Origin: JAEHDI01 sp035455185
Lineage (GTDB): Bacteria; Acidobacteriota; Terriglobia; Bryobacterales; Bryobacteraceae
NCBI GenBank assembly: GCA_035455185.1
Contig: DATIFQ010000433.1
Location: 1 to 30,370, forward strand
Length of the DNA: 30,370 nt
Direction: 5' to 3'
The position numbers and the translations under genes are program-made. The stretch's first letter is position 1, and the number at the start of each line of letters is the position of its first letter. Shown in pieces: positions 1-8,880 of this stretch. Under the pieces are notes generated by a model. The model saw only the letters and a program-made list of their open reading frames with translations, did no database searches and had not been told where the DNA came from.

Positions 1-1
1 C

Positions 2-934
2 GATACCATCGATCCGGCGGGGTTTATCGAAAACGCGAAGCGCTACCGCGAGCAGTTCTGGACGGAGCTCATGGGAAGATTCGACGATCCTCTGCTGGCT
101 CCCAATCCGCGCACGCGCAAGATTTTCGACAACGCGCGATGGAAGGGGTACGAAGTCGTGCTGGACGTGTGGCCGGATGTCTTCGCCTGGGGCGTGCTGC
201 TGGTTCCAAACGGCATCCGTCTCGGAGAGCGCCGCCCGGTGGTGGTCTGCCAGCACGGGCGCGGGGGCGTGCCGCGGGATGTGATCGAAGGAAACGACAC
301 AGCCTACGGTAACTTCGCGGCTGAACTGGCGGATCGGGGTTACGTCGTCTTTGCGCCCCACAACCTCTACCGCGGCGAGGACCGCTACCGCTGGCTCTGC
401 CGCAAGGCCAACACCGTGAAAGGCACGCTGTTCACGTTCATCATTCACCAGCACGACCAGATTCTGCGGTGGCTCGAGACGCTGCCATTTGTCGATGGCC
501 AGCGGATGGCGTTCTATGGTCTCAGCTACGGCGGCGAGACGGCCATGAGAGTTCCGGCGGTGCTCGAGAAGTACTCGCTGTCGATCTGCTCGGGAGACTT
601 CAACCAGTGGACCTGGAAGGTCGCCGCAACCGACGAGCGGTTCAGCTTCATGTACACCATCGAGTGGGAGATGCCCTATTTCAACCTCGGCAGCACGTTC
701 GACTACGCGGAAATGGCGTACCTGATCTTCCCTCGGCCGTTCATGGTCGAGCGAGGCCACCACGATCTGGTCGGACGCGACCGCTGGGTGGCGTATGAAT
801 ACGCGAAAGTGCGCTGGCTATATGCGCAATTCAACCTGCCGGAGCGAACCTCGATCGAGTTCTTCAACGGCGGACATGCCATCAACGCGGAGGGCACGTT
901 TCGCTTCCTCGACAAGCACCTCCGCGGTCGCTGA
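2..934 (+). CDS. Alpha/beta hydrolase (dienelactone hydrolase/acetyl-esterase-like), 5'-truncated by the window edge
   Basis: The frame is already open at base 2 and reads through the ATG at 71, so the true start lies outside the window. The visible part has an alpha/beta-hydrolase core: a strand leading to QHGRGG (oxyanion region), a nucleophile elbow GLSYGGE with Ser at 524-526, an acidic stretch ERGHHDLVGRD, and a late GGHAIN whose His codon is 875-877. Ser, acid and His are therefore all present and the enzyme should be active, probably on ester bonds. The same fold recurs twice in the large secreted protein at 23529-27200. It ends 75 bp before the GH4 gene on the same strand and may be co-transcribed with it. 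The substrate cannot be told from sequence, and whether the missing N-terminus carries a signal peptide is unknown. Confidence 0.75.
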   Translation, partial: DTIDPAGFIENAKRYREQFWTELMGRFDDPLLAPNPRTRKIFDNARWKGYEVVLDVWPDVFAWGVLLVPNGIRLGERRPVVVCQHGRGGVPRDVIEGNDTAYGNFAAELADRGYVVFAPHNLYRGEDRYRWLCRKANTVKGTLFTFIIHQHDQILRWLETLPFVDGQRMAFYGLSYGGETAMRVPAVLEKYSLSICSGDFNQWTWKVAATDERFSFMYTIEWEMPYFNLGSTFDYAEMAYLIFPRPFMVERGHHDLVGRDRWVAYEYAKVRWLYAQFNLPERTSIEFFNGGHAINAEGTFRFLDKHLRGR

Positions 935-1009
935 ACAGTCGCCGGTGGCCGGCGAATGATGCGATGAGCCATGTCAGAATATGAGTCCATTTCAGAGTGG
1001 GAGGCGCCC

Positions 1010-2500
1010 ATGGTGGATCCAATGAAAGTGACACTGATCGGGGCAAGCGGCTGGTACGCATTCGACCTCTATCGGCGGGTCTTCGCGGACGAACGAATGC
1101 GGCCGATCGAGCTGCGCATCTGGAACCGAAATCCTGAGACCGGCGGTCCGATTGCCGAGATGCTGGATTACGTGCGGCGTGAGTCCGGGATCCGCTTTGA
1201 CTTCAACCTGTACGAAAACCGCAAGGAGGCGCTTCGCGGCGCCGATTACGTGCTCTTCGCTTCGTGTGTGGACTATCCCCGCGCTTCGGTGGTTGACCGC
1301 GAGGTCTGCGCGCGCTTCGGAGTTCACGTGCTCGAAGGAGAAACGATGTCACCGGCCGGCCTGATGAACACGTTTCGCCATGGCCCCATCGCGGTGGACG
1401 TCGCCAGCGACCTGATGGAAGTGTCCCCAAACGCCGTGATCATCCCGGTGTCCAATCCGCTTTATCGTATGTGCGACTTGTGGCATCGCTATGCCAACGT
1501 ACGCTTCATTGGCCACTGCGATGGAATCATCCACACTAAGACCGACCTGGCGAAAGCGATGGGGATTGATCCGGCGGATGTTGAGGTGATCGCCGGTGGT
1601 TTGAATCACCTCACCTTCATCCTCAAGATGTGGAACAGGCGGACCGGTGAAGACCTGCTGCCTCGTCTCGACGATGCTATGCCCCGGATACGCCAGCTTG
1701 GCCCGTTTGGTTTTCGCTTCTCCAACGTCGTATACAGACTGCTCGGCCACTACATCTCCCCTGGCGATAACCATGTCGCTGATCAGTTGCCGTTCGTCAG
1801 CCGCCGGATGCAAGAGACCACTCCGATTCCCAGCCTGGACGTAATCTTTCCGCCGAAAGACGTCGTCCATTCCGGCAAGGCCGCCAACATCAACGCGATT
1901 GCGAATGTGTCCCAGCACATTCGCAGTCCCAAAGTCCTCGAAGCGTTCTTACATCCGGCGCGGTTTGAAGAGAGTGGAGACTGGATGCTTGCACTCCATG
2001 GCCGCACACCGGGCTATCACATGGAGGCCATCAATGTCCCCAACGACGGGCACATCTCCAATCTGCCCAAGGGTGCGATTGTAGAGGTCCCGGGGCGGAT
2101 CGATCGGACGGGGCCGCGGGGCTTCACAATCGGCGATCTGCCCCTCGCAATCGCCACGCTTTGTCATCGCATGGTTGCGGTACACCAACTGGCTGTCGAT
2201 GCGTTCGTACACCGCAGCCGCGAAGCAGCGCTCCAGTCGATTGCGCTCGAGCCCACCGTGAAGGATCTCTATGTTATAGAGGACCTGTTCGACGCCCTAC
2301 TCGAAGCCAACGGCCGGTACCTGGACGCCGATTTTGTGGCGGATCTACGAGCGAAGAGCAGGCACAGGCGCGTGGCGCTGGTGGAACCGGCCCCAGACAA
2401 CCTGTTGCGACCGGATGCTCCCGCTCCGGAAGTCTCCCCGACGCTGGACATCGTCGCGGGAACGTTCTGGGGCGCTGAAATGGGGAATCTGGCTGACTGA
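1010..2500 (+). CDS. Glycoside hydrolase family 4-type NAD(+)/metal-dependent glycosidase (alpha-glucosidase/alpha-galacturonidase-like)
   Basis: GH4 enzymes hydrolyse glycosides through an NAD+-dependent redox mechanism with a divalent metal, normally in the cytoplasm. Seen here: an N-terminal Rossmann start (MKVTLIGASGW), an arginine-bearing NTFRHGP stretch in the place of the family's LRTIP motif, an SNP motif after a beta strand, and the two expected metal ligands, Cys in GHCDG and His in GLNHLTF. There is no signal peptide. I place the start at ATG 1010 because GGGAGG lies 5 nt upstream; an in-frame ATG at 971 has no ribosome site. The protein is about 496 aa, at the long end for GH4. 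The residue after the metal-binding Cys is Asp where many members have His, so the sugar specificity is uncertain. It follows a hydrolase gene on the same strand. Confidence 0.8.
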   Translation: MVDPMKVTLIGASGWYAFDLYRRVFADERMRPIELRIWNRNPETGGPIAEMLDYVRRESGIRFDFNLYENRKEALRGADYVLFASCVDYPRASVVDREVCARFGVHVLEGETMSPAGLMNTFRHGPIAVDVASDLMEVSPNAVIIPVSNPLYRMCDLWHRYANVRFIGHCDGIIHTKTDLAKAMGIDPADVEVIAGGLNHLTFILKMWNRRTGEDLLPRLDDAMPRIRQLGPFGFRFSNVVYRLLGHYISPGDNHVADQLPFVSRRMQETTPIPSLDVIFPPKDVVHSGKAANINAIANVSQHIRSPKVLEAFLHPARFEESGDWMLALHGRTPGYHMEAINVPNDGHISNLPKGAIVEVPGRIDRTGPRGFTIGDLPLAIATLCHRMVAVHQLAVDAFVHRSREAALQSIALEPTVKDLYVIEDLFDALLEANGRYLDADFVADLRAKSRHRRVALVEPAPDNLLRPDAPAPEVSPTLDIVAGTFWGAEMGNLAD

Positions 2501-2601
2501 TGGAATCGGCGCTCGCGAGCCGGCTTCATTGAAGGTCGGATATTGCGTGGTGCGGTCCGGGAACACTTGTCGTAACCAGACAATACAGCCCAAAATACCC
2601 C

Positions 2602-2647
2602 TTGACACAGAGGCTCAGGGGGGCTCAAACTACCAGTAGTTTTACTA
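2602..2647 (+). promoter_or_regulatory. PadR promoter with operator-like alternating ACTA/TAGT repeats
   Basis: TTGACA, a perfect -35 hexamer, is at 2602-2607. About 21 bp further on is ACTAC-CA-GTAGT (2629-2640), a 10-bp palindrome with a 2-bp centre, which overlaps TAGT-TTT-ACTA (2637-2647), so ACTA, TAGT and ACTA alternate up to the PadR start codon. PadR proteins commonly bind short palindromes at their own promoter; autoregulation of the PadR-ADOP pair is inferred. The -10 box is poor (around 2625-2632). Any transcript leader would be short, and no Shine-Dalgarno sequence is visible before ATG 2647. Confidence 0.5.
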
Positions 2648-2994
2648 TGGGACGAGCAGCTGCAATAACCCGGACGGAGATTCCGCCAGGAACGCTCTAC
2701 ATGCTGATCCTCAGAACCCTTGCCCACCTGGGGCCGATGCACGGCTACGGCGTTGCTCAATACATCCAACAGATTTCGCAAGACGTGTTGCAGGTCGAGG
2801 AGGGATCGCTCTATCCCGCTTTGCAGCGGATGCTGATCAAGGGCTGGGTCACAGCCGAGTGGGGTCAGTCGGACAACAATCGGCGGGCGCGCTATTACAG
2901 GCTGACGCCCGCAGGCAAGAAGCAGATGAACGCGGAAATTTCGGAATTCGAGAAGGTGATGCGGGCGATTACGCGCGTGATTCAGCCCGCGTGA
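2647..2994 (+). CDS. PadR-family transcriptional regulator
   Basis: A 115-aa winged-helix protein. The family signature is clear: PPGTLYMLILRTLAHLGPMHGYG (read in two parts), then the helix-turn-helix/wing segment EGSLYPALQRM, the wing with RRARYYRLTPAGK, and a short C-terminal helix. PadR proteins are dimeric repressors. In Acidobacteriota they usually sit directly upstream of ADOP permeases, as here, 6 bp before the permease start. I start it at ATG 2647; the frame stays open upstream to a TTG at 2602, but that TTG is part of the -35 hexamer. The effector is unknown. Confidence 0.93.
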   Translation: MGRAAAITRTEIPPGTLYMLILRTLAHLGPMHGYGVAQYIQQISQDVLQVEEGSLYPALQRMLIKGWVTAEWGQSDNNRRARYYRLTPAGKKQMNAEISEFEKVMRAITRVIQPA

Positions 2995-3000
2995 CGGTGT

Positions 3001-5589
3001 GTGAGCGACATGGAATGGCTCGATGAGTTGTGGCGCAGGCTGCTGTTCCCGTTCCGGCGGCGGCAGTTCGACCGCGATCTTGAAGAAGAAATGCAGTTTC
3101 ATCTGGACATGAAGGCGCGGGAGATCGGTCCCGTGGCGGCGCGAAGGAAATTTGGAAATTCGACGCTGTTGCAGGAAGACAGCCGGGAGGTCTGGGGCTG
3201 GACGGTGGCAGAAGCATGGCTGGATGACCTCAGGTACGCGGCTCGCGTGCTACGGAAGAACCCCGGATTTACGGCGGTCGTGGTGCTCACGCTAGCGTTG
3301 GGCATCGGAGCAAGTACGGCGGTCTTCTCTGTGGTGCATGCTGTGCTGTTGCGGCCGCTGCCGTTCCGTGAGCCGAATCGGCTGGCGATGGTTTGGGAGA
3401 CGTGGGAGAAGCGGGGCGACGACCGCGTCGTGGTCTCTTACGACAACTTCCGCGACTGGAAGGAACAGAGCCAATCGTTCGAATACATGGCGGTGTTCGT
3501 TGGCGACTCCGCGCGGATGACAGTCGGCGACGAACCCGTGGAGATTCAGGCGTCACGTGTGAGCGGCGGCTTCTTCCCGGCGCTCGGTATCCAACCAATG
3601 CTGGGGCGGACTTTCGTGCCCGAGGAAGAGCGTATGAGCGCACCGCTGGTGACCGTGCTCTCGTACGGTTTGTGGCAGCGGCTGGGAGGCGACCCGAACC
3701 TCGCGGGCAAGACGGTACGGTTCGATCGTGAAGTCTTTACGGTTGTCGGTATCATGCCGAGAGGCTTCGCCTTCCCACTCGATTCGGAGCTATGGTTTCC
3801 CTTCGCGAGCGACGACAACCGGAACACGCGCGGTACGCATTATCTGCGGGTGATTGGAAGGTTGAAACCCGGCGTCACTGCGGTGCAGGCTCAGAGCGAG
3901 ATGCAGACGATTGCGGGCCGGCTGAAACAGGAGCATCCGAAAGAGAACGGGGGAATCGGCGCAAACGTGGTGCCGCTGATGGACCAGATCGTGGGTGAGG
4001 TCCGGCACGCGCTGCTAGCGCTGATGGGTGCAGTGGCGTGCGTGTTGCTGATCGCGTGCGCCAATGTGGCGAATCTGCTGCTGGTACGCGCCACCGGAAG
4101 ACGTCGTGAAATCGCGCTACGGTTGGCCTTGGGCGCAAGCCGGTCGCGCGTAGTCCGCTGCCTGCTCACCGAAAGCGTTGTCCTGTCGCTCGCGGGAGGG
4201 GCACTCGGAGTTGCGGCGGCGTACTGGCTGGTGCGTGCGTTTGTGGCGTTCGATCCGATCCAGTTGCCGAGGGTTCATGACGTGGTGGTGGATGGCTGGG
4301 TGTTGCTGTATGCGTTGGCGGCAGCAATCACGACGGGAGTCGTGTTCGGAATCGTGCCAGCGCTGCGGGCGTCGAAGCCCGACTTGGGGAGCGGGCTGAA
4401 AGAAGGTCCAGGTGTGCGAGGGGCCGGCGAGTTCCGAAAGAGCCGCGGGCGGAATGCGTTGGCGGCCGCGCAGATCGCACTCGCGTTGGTGCTGGTGGTC
4501 GGCGCGAGCCTGTTGCTGCGCAGCTTTGTGATGCGGGTCAGCGTACCGCTCGGCTTCCAGCCTGAGGGAGTGCTGGCAGTCGAGCTCCCCTGGTCGGCTC
4601 ACCGGCGCGTGGATGAACTTCTGGAGCGCTTCCGTGCATTACCGGGAGTGCTTGCTGCGGGCGCCGCTACGGCATTCCCGCAGAATTCCGCCGGCACCTC
4701 GTGCGACGCGTGCGTTGATATCGAAGACGAACCGAAGCGGGAGGGAAAGCAGTATGACACCGGACTGATGGTAGCAACACCCGATTTTCTCCGCGCAGCA
4801 GGCATGAGGCTTCGACAGGGGCGGTTCTTTGCGAGAGGAGACGGAGCGGAAGCACCCAAAGTGGTGGTTATCAATGAGGCCCTGGTGCGACGTGATTTCC
4901 CGGGGCAGGATCCGATCGGCCGGCATATCCGATGGAGCGGCGGCGCCTGGAGTACGATTATCGGGGTCGCCGGCAACGTTAAAGGTTTTGGTGTGGCTGG
5001 AGATCCGATGCCGTCGGTCTACTTTCCGCATCAGCAGGCGGATTGGGGCAACGGAGTGCAGGTCCTGATACGAACCAGCGTGCCGCCGTTAAGATTGGTG
5101 GGGTCTGTGCGCGCGGAGATTCGGTCGTGGAACCGGCGAATTGTTATCGGCAAGTTGGACACGCTCGACAACATGCTGGAGTCGTCAGTTGCGGTTCCGC
5201 GATTTTACCTGATGCTGGTGGCGGGGTTCGCGGTGCTGGCGATGATGGTGTCCGCGGTTGGGGTGTACGGCACCATCAATTACTCCGTGGCACGGCGGAC
5301 GCACGAGATCGGCATCCGGATGGCGTTGGGCGCGGAACCCGGCGACGTGCTGGTGATGGTCCTCGGGCAAGGGCTGGCGATCACTGCGGCGGGCGTGGTA
5401 ATTGGACTAGCTGGCGCCTGGATGTCGACCCGCGTACTGGAAACATTGCTTTTCGGTATCCGGCCAAGCGATGGCGTGGCGTTCGCCTGCGGATCAGGCG
5501 TATTGAGCGTGACAGTGTTGTTGGCCTCTTTGATTCCGGCCCGGCGAGCGACAAGAGTTGATCCTTTGAAGGCGCTCCGGTGTGAGTAA
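3001..5589 (+). CDS. ADOP-family (acidobacterial duplicated orphan permease) MacB/FtsX-like ABC permease
   Basis: 862 aa. The order is: a soluble N-terminal region typical of ADOP (about residues 1-80, charged, with LDDLRYAARVLRKNPGF at its end), a first TM helix (about 90-115), a MacB periplasmic core domain, an FtsX permease block (about 335-455, containing ANVANLLLVRATGRRREIA), then a second periplasmic domain and a second FtsX block (about 735-855, with VGVYGTINYSVARRTHEIG and the usual end RRATRVDPLKALRCE). The two halves are thus duplicated in one chain. No ATPase gene lies nearby, as the family name implies. GTG 3001 is taken as start; ATG 3010 is possible. It is expected in the cytoplasmic membrane, probably linked to export or stress under PadR control; the substrate is unknown. 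A relic of a second ADOP gene lies at 9497-9661. Confidence 0.93.
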   Translation: MSDMEWLDELWRRLLFPFRRRQFDRDLEEEMQFHLDMKAREIGPVAARRKFGNSTLLQEDSREVWGWTVAEAWLDDLRYAARVLRKNPGFTAVVVLTLALGIGASTAVFSVVHAVLLRPLPFREPNRLAMVWETWEKRGDDRVVVSYDNFRDWKEQSQSFEYMAVFVGDSARMTVGDEPVEIQASRVSGGFFPALGIQPMLGRTFVPEEERMSAPLVTVLSYGLWQRLGGDPNLAGKTVRFDREVFTVVGIMPRGFAFPLDSELWFPFASDDNRNTRGTHYLRVIGRLKPGVTAVQAQSEMQTIAGRLKQEHPKENGGIGANVVPLMDQIVGEVRHALLALMGAVACVLLIACANVANLLLVRATGRRREIALRLALGASRSRVVRCLLTESVVLSLAGGALGVAAAYWLVRAFVAFDPIQLPRVHDVVVDGWVLLYALAAAITTGVVFGIVPALRASKPDLGSGLKEGPGVRGAGEFRKSRGRNALAAAQIALALVLVVGASLLLRSFVMRVSVPLGFQPEGVLAVELPWSAHRRVDELLERFRALPGVLAAGAATAFPQNSAGTSCDACVDIEDEPKREGKQYDTGLMVATPDFLRAAGMRLRQGRFFARGDGAEAPKVVVINEALVRRDFPGQDPIGRHIRWSGGAWSTIIGVAGNVKGFGVAGDPMPSVYFPHQQADWGNGVQVLIRTSVPPLRLVGSVRAEIRSWNRRIVIGKLDTLDNMLESSVAVPRFYLMLVAGFAVLAMMVSAVGVYGTINYSVARRTHEIGIRMALGAEPGDVLVMVLGQGLAITAAGVVIGLAGAWMSTRVLETLLFGIRPSDGVAFACGSGVLSVTVLLASLIPARRATRVDPLKALRCE

Positions 5590-5626
5590 CGGAAGAAGGC
5601 CGCGGCAGGAACTCGTTCCCCTTCCG

Positions 5627-6022
5627 CTATCGATCATTCGAAGACAATGGGCTTCGGCTCGACTTCCGGCCGGCCCGGGAAGAAGTGACTGTGTGGATCT
5701 GTGGGTAGAGGGGCAACCTCTCGCCTCCCTCGATCTGCTCGAGCGTCTCGTGCGCCTCGCGGTGCAGGCGCATCGTATCGATGCCCTCGCAGGAAGGCAA
5801 GTATGCAGCAAGTTTGCGGAGGCCCTTGCGAAGTTGGCGGATTGCGCCTGCCGGATTGAGGCGCTGGCAGTGATAGAAACCTACCGCAAGGTGAATGAGG
5901 CCTTGCAGGAAGATGCGGCGCGGCCCGCGTTCCGGCGTCCATGCCTCTTCCAGCACCTCGTGGCATTGGAAGAACTCACGGTCATTGAACAGCCGGATTC
6001 CCCTCCGCAGCAGTTCGTCCAT
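5627..6022 (-). CDS. DUF309 domain protein
   Basis: 131 aa, all helical. The DUF309 signature is present near the N-terminus: LFNDREFFQCHEVLEEAW, followed by GLIHLAVGFYHCQ, with the conserved His-Glu pair and the Trp. The C-terminal 25 residues are low in structure and rich in Ser/Arg. The biochemical function of DUF309 is not known; the conserved H/E residues suggest a small-ligand or metal site, which is inference. It starts 20 bp after the korB stop on the same strand, so it is likely the last gene of the korAB operon. ATG 6022 is preferred over the adjacent in-frame GTG 6025. Confidence 0.85.
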   Translation of the reverse strand: MDELLRRGIRLFNDREFFQCHEVLEEAWTPERGPRRIFLQGLIHLAVGFYHCQRLNPAGAIRQLRKGLRKLAAYLPSCEGIDTMRLHREAHETLEQIEGGERLPLYPQIHTVTSSRAGRKSSRSPLSSNDR

Positions 6023-6042
6023 CACGCCTGTGGGATCGGTGG

Positions 6043-6942
6043 TTACATGAGTTCTTCCACGAACTGCCGCGCGATGTCCGCTGGAACTCTGACGTCCCGG
6101 TGTGCCAGCGGCCCGCCCTCGTCCAGAATGGGTTCCAGTTGGTGGAGCGCAGGCATCGACGAATCCTCATAAAACACACCGATCGGGATCTCGTCGCCCC
6201 ATAGCTGCGCCCGCTGCATCGCCGCGTTTAAGTCCGTCGCATCGTAGGAACTGTCCAACTCGAGTTTCTTCACGCGATCGCGGAACCAGGGGTACGTGTT
6301 GTCGTGGTTGTAAGTCACACACGGGCTGAACACGTCGATGAAAGAGAAACCGGTGTGCTGGAGACCTTTCTTGATCAGCTCCGTCAGGTGCTTCGGCTCG
6401 CCGCTGAAGCCTCGCGCCACATACGTCGCTCCCGCCGAGAGCGCCAGCAGGATCGGGTTGACCGGTCTTTCCACGCTGCCAAAAGGCGTGCTCTTGGTCT
6501 TCATGCCGAGTCTGCTCGTCGGCGACACCTGTCCGGTGGTCAACCCGTAGATCTGGTTGTCCATGGCGATGTAAGTCAGGTCCACGTTCCGGCGCATCGT
6601 GTGCATGAAATGGTTCCCGCCGATACCGAAACCGTCGCCGTCTCCGCCCGTAATGATCACGTGCAGCTCGTGGTTGGCCATCTTCACCCCGGTGGCCACG
6701 GCGAGCGCCCTGCCGTGCAGCGTGTGCATGCCGTACGTGTCAATGTAGCCCGGAAGGTTGGAAGAACAGCCGATTCCACTGATCGTGACCACCTGGTGTG
6801 TCGGGATATTCAGCTCGGCCAGCGCTGCCTTCAACGACGCGAGCACTCCAAAGTCACCGCAGCCGGGACACCAGTCGGGATCGGCCTTGCCTTTGTAATC
6901 CGTGATTTTGAACTGCTTCGGGACAGACTCAGTCGTCGCCAT
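6043..6942 (-). CDS. korB: 2-oxoacid:ferredoxin oxidoreductase, beta (TPP-binding) subunit
   Basis: The beta subunit binds thiamine diphosphate and a [4Fe-4S] cluster, and with KorA oxidatively decarboxylates a 2-oxoacid (2-oxoglutarate is the usual guess for this type) to acyl-CoA while reducing ferredoxin. Seen: WCPGCGDFG (Cys25, Cys28), GIGCSS (Cys59) and a later FSPC, which together match the cluster ligands; GGDGDGFGIGGNH (about 99-111) for Mg-TPP; and DNQIYGLTTGQ. Length is 299 aa. ATG 6942 is chosen because AAGGAG sits 6 nt upstream; a longer frame to 6969 has no such site. The korA stop codon lies inside this ribosome site, 10 bp upstream, which suggests tight translational coupling. 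Confidence 0.92.
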   Translation of the reverse strand: MATTESVPKQFKITDYKGKADPDWCPGCGDFGVLASLKAALAELNIPTHQVVTISGIGCSSNLPGYIDTYGMHTLHGRALAVATGVKMANHELHVIITGGDGDGFGIGGNHFMHTMRRNVDLTYIAMDNQIYGLTTGQVSPTSRLGMKTKSTPFGSVERPVNPILLALSAGATYVARGFSGEPKHLTELIKKGLQHTGFSFIDVFSPCVTYNHDNTYPWFRDRVKKLELDSSYDATDLNAAMQRAQLWGDEIPIGVFYEDSSMPALHQLEPILDEGGPLAHRDVRVPADIARQFVEELM

Positions 6943-6952
6943 TCTGCTCTCC

Positions 6953-8728
6953 TTATACGTTGATCTCATGCATGGGGACCGACAGTTTGGTTCCGCGGGC
7001 TAGCTGTTCTTTCACGGCTTCCACGATGTGGTGCGGCATATAGGGCTCCCCATCGTACTTCCGGATGTGCCCGTCGGCCACGAAGCTCGTTTCGCTGCGT
7101 AAGTAGCGTGCGAACTGGCCGCTGTAATTGTTCTCTACGATAATGGTGCGGCGCGAGCCCCGGAGGATGTCGACAATCGCTTCGCCGTGCAGTGGGACCA
7201 GCCAGCGGATCTGAAGGTGGTTCGCGGTAATCCCCTCCTCCGCGAGGATCTCGATCGCCTCCTGGATGACGCCTTTGGTCGAGCCCCATCCGATCAGCGT
7301 TACGTCGGCGTCACGCGGCCCGTTCAACACCGGCGGGGGCACCGCGGCCTCGATTCCGGCCACCTTCCGCTGCCGCTTTTCCATCATGGCCCGCCGCTTG
7401 ACGGTATTTGTGAACTCGTCGCTGATCAGGACGCCGTCTTCGTCGTGCTCGTCGGTGGCCACGGTGTGTGTGTGGCCGGGCACGCCTGGAATCGCGCGCG
7501 GCGAGATGCCGCTTTCCGTGATGAGGTAACGCTTATAGCTTCCGTTCGCACCGTTCGGAGCCGTGATCAGCTCGCCGCGATCGATCGGGACCTCGAAATC
7601 AAGGTCGGCGGGATCCACGCTCGTGTGACCCTCGGACAAGAGGAGGTCGCTGAGCACGATGGCGGGACACTGGAAGCGATCGGCAAGATTGTGCATCTCG
7701 GGGATCAGCTTGAAACAGTCGAGAATGTCCGTCGGCGCGGCGATTACCCGCGGGTAATCTCCGAACGCCGCGCCCAGCACCTGCCACAGGTCGCCCTGTT
7801 CTGTCTTGGTCGGAACACCGGTGGAGGGGCCCGCGCGCTGCACGTCGATCACCACCACCGGGGTCTCGATCATGGCGGACATGCCGAGCCCTTCACTCAT
7901 CAGCGCGAAGCCCCCCCCGGATGTCGCGCACATCGCCCGGACACCGGCATGCGCCGCCCCTATGGCCATGTTGACTACGCCGATCTCGTCCTCTACCTGC
8001 CGCACCATGATGCCCGCCTTGCGTGCGTGCGCCGACATCCAATGCAGAACGCCGGTGGATGGGCTCATGGGATACGCGCAGTAGAACTTCACACCGGCTG
8101 CGGCGCCGCCCATCGCCAGCGCCATGTTTCCCGTGAGCACGGCGTACCGGCGTTCCGTCATCGGCAGCGGTCGCTCAAACGGTCCGAAATGCTGGGTAGC
8201 GTATTGGTAGGCCGCCCGGGCGACGCCCACGTTCTCCGCCACCACCGCGTCGCCCTTCTTCTTGAATTGCTGCGTCAGGATTTCCTCGAGCAACTGGAAT
8301 CCGACGCCCATCATGCTCAGGGCGGCTCCCACTGCGAGGGTGTTCTGTTCCACCTTGGCCCGGCTGTTCCCGCTCAGCTCTCCCACCGGCAGAGGGCACA
8401 GCCGCACCCCTTCGGCGGCGTCTCCGGGCTTGACGTTGTCCCCGTTGTAGATGACAGCCGCTCCGGGGCCGAGCAACCGGAGATGCCGGTCCATGGTGTC
8501 CTGGTTCAGCGGGATCAAAAGATCGATCCGGTCTCCGAAACTGGTGACCTTTTCGACTCCGGCACGGATGGTCAGGAATGTGTGTCCACCGCGGATGATG
8601 GATTGATAGGCGTTATAGGCGAGAAGGTGCAAGCCCCTGCGGGCGAGAATCTTAGCGAAGATGTTGCCCGGCGTCGCAACACCCTGCCCCGCCGCCCCTC
8701 CAATGGCAACAGCGAAAGTGTCTTTCAT
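6953..8728 (-). CDS. korA: 2-oxoacid:ferredoxin oxidoreductase, fused gamma-alpha subunit
   Basis: 591 aa. Residues 1 to about 190 are the gamma domain (starts FAVAIGGAAGQGVATPGN, then YQSIIRGGHTF), fused to an alpha/pyrimidine-binding domain (about 200-590) with CAYPMSPSTG, QVEDEIGVVNMAIGAAHAG, a TSGGGFALM stretch and QRAGPSTGVPTKTEQGD, all strong markers of this family. There is no ferredoxin-type cysteine cluster in this subunit, as in two-subunit KorAB enzymes. A GGGAGG site lies about 10 nt before ATG 8728. The operon order is korA-korB-DUF309. The exact 2-oxoacid cannot be set from sequence; the KorAB layout favours 2-oxoglutarate, giving a ferredoxin-linked TCA step. Confidence 0.92.
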   Translation of the reverse strand: MKDTFAVAIGGAAGQGVATPGNIFAKILARRGLHLLAYNAYQSIIRGGHTFLTIRAGVEKVTSFGDRIDLLIPLNQDTMDRHLRLLGPGAAVIYNGDNVKPGDAAEGVRLCPLPVGELSGNSRAKVEQNTLAVGAALSMMGVGFQLLEEILTQQFKKKGDAVVAENVGVARAAYQYATQHFGPFERPLPMTERRYAVLTGNMALAMGGAAAGVKFYCAYPMSPSTGVLHWMSAHARKAGIMVRQVEDEIGVVNMAIGAAHAGVRAMCATSGGGFALMSEGLGMSAMIETPVVVIDVQRAGPSTGVPTKTEQGDLWQVLGAAFGDYPRVIAAPTDILDCFKLIPEMHNLADRFQCPAIVLSDLLLSEGHTSVDPADLDFEVPIDRGELITAPNGANGSYKRYLITESGISPRAIPGVPGHTHTVATDEHDEDGVLISDEFTNTVKRRAMMEKRQRKVAGIEAAVPPPVLNGPRDADVTLIGWGSTKGVIQEAIEILAEEGITANHLQIRWLVPLHGEAIVDILRGSRRTIIVENNYSGQFARYLRSETSFVADGHIRKYDGEPYMPHHIVEAVKEQLARGTKLSVPMHEINV

Positions 8729-8830
8729 AGCAATGTTCCCTCCCGGCGCTATCAGGCCCGAAGCCCAAACATCCGGGAAGTCCCAGTTCTCGTAACCTTT
8801 GATTCAAGTGTACCCTTAAAGGCGTTGCGT

Positions 8831-8858
8831 TGGAAGGAGAAAGGCCTTCGGCCTTCCA
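8831..8858 (-). terminator. Possible terminator hairpin downstream of the secreted protein gene
   Basis: On the minus strand, 22 bp after the stop of the 8881-9336 gene, TGGAAGG (8858-8852) can pair with CCTTCCA (8837-8831), and inside it AAGGCC-GAA-GGCCTT forms a compact alternative stem followed by the pyrimidine run TTTCTCCTT. It is U-poor, so it is only a candidate. It would separate this gene from korA, which starts at 8728. Confidence 0.35.
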
Positions 8859-8880
8859 GGAATGCGTCTCCTCGGCATCG

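Noticed and set aside
2510..2519. GCTCGCGAGC palindrome after the GH4 gene as a terminator
   Set aside because: A perfect palindrome with no loop and no T-run; a poor terminator and common in GC-rich DNA.
2602..2646. N-terminal extension of PadR from a TTG at 2602
   Set aside because: The TTG is the first half of a perfect TTGACA -35 hexamer, and the added residues do not resemble PadR; ATG 2647 fits the family N-terminus.
3001..5589. ADOP permease lacking its ATPase as a novelty
   Set aside because: Absence of an adjacent ATPase is the normal state of this family (orphan permeases).
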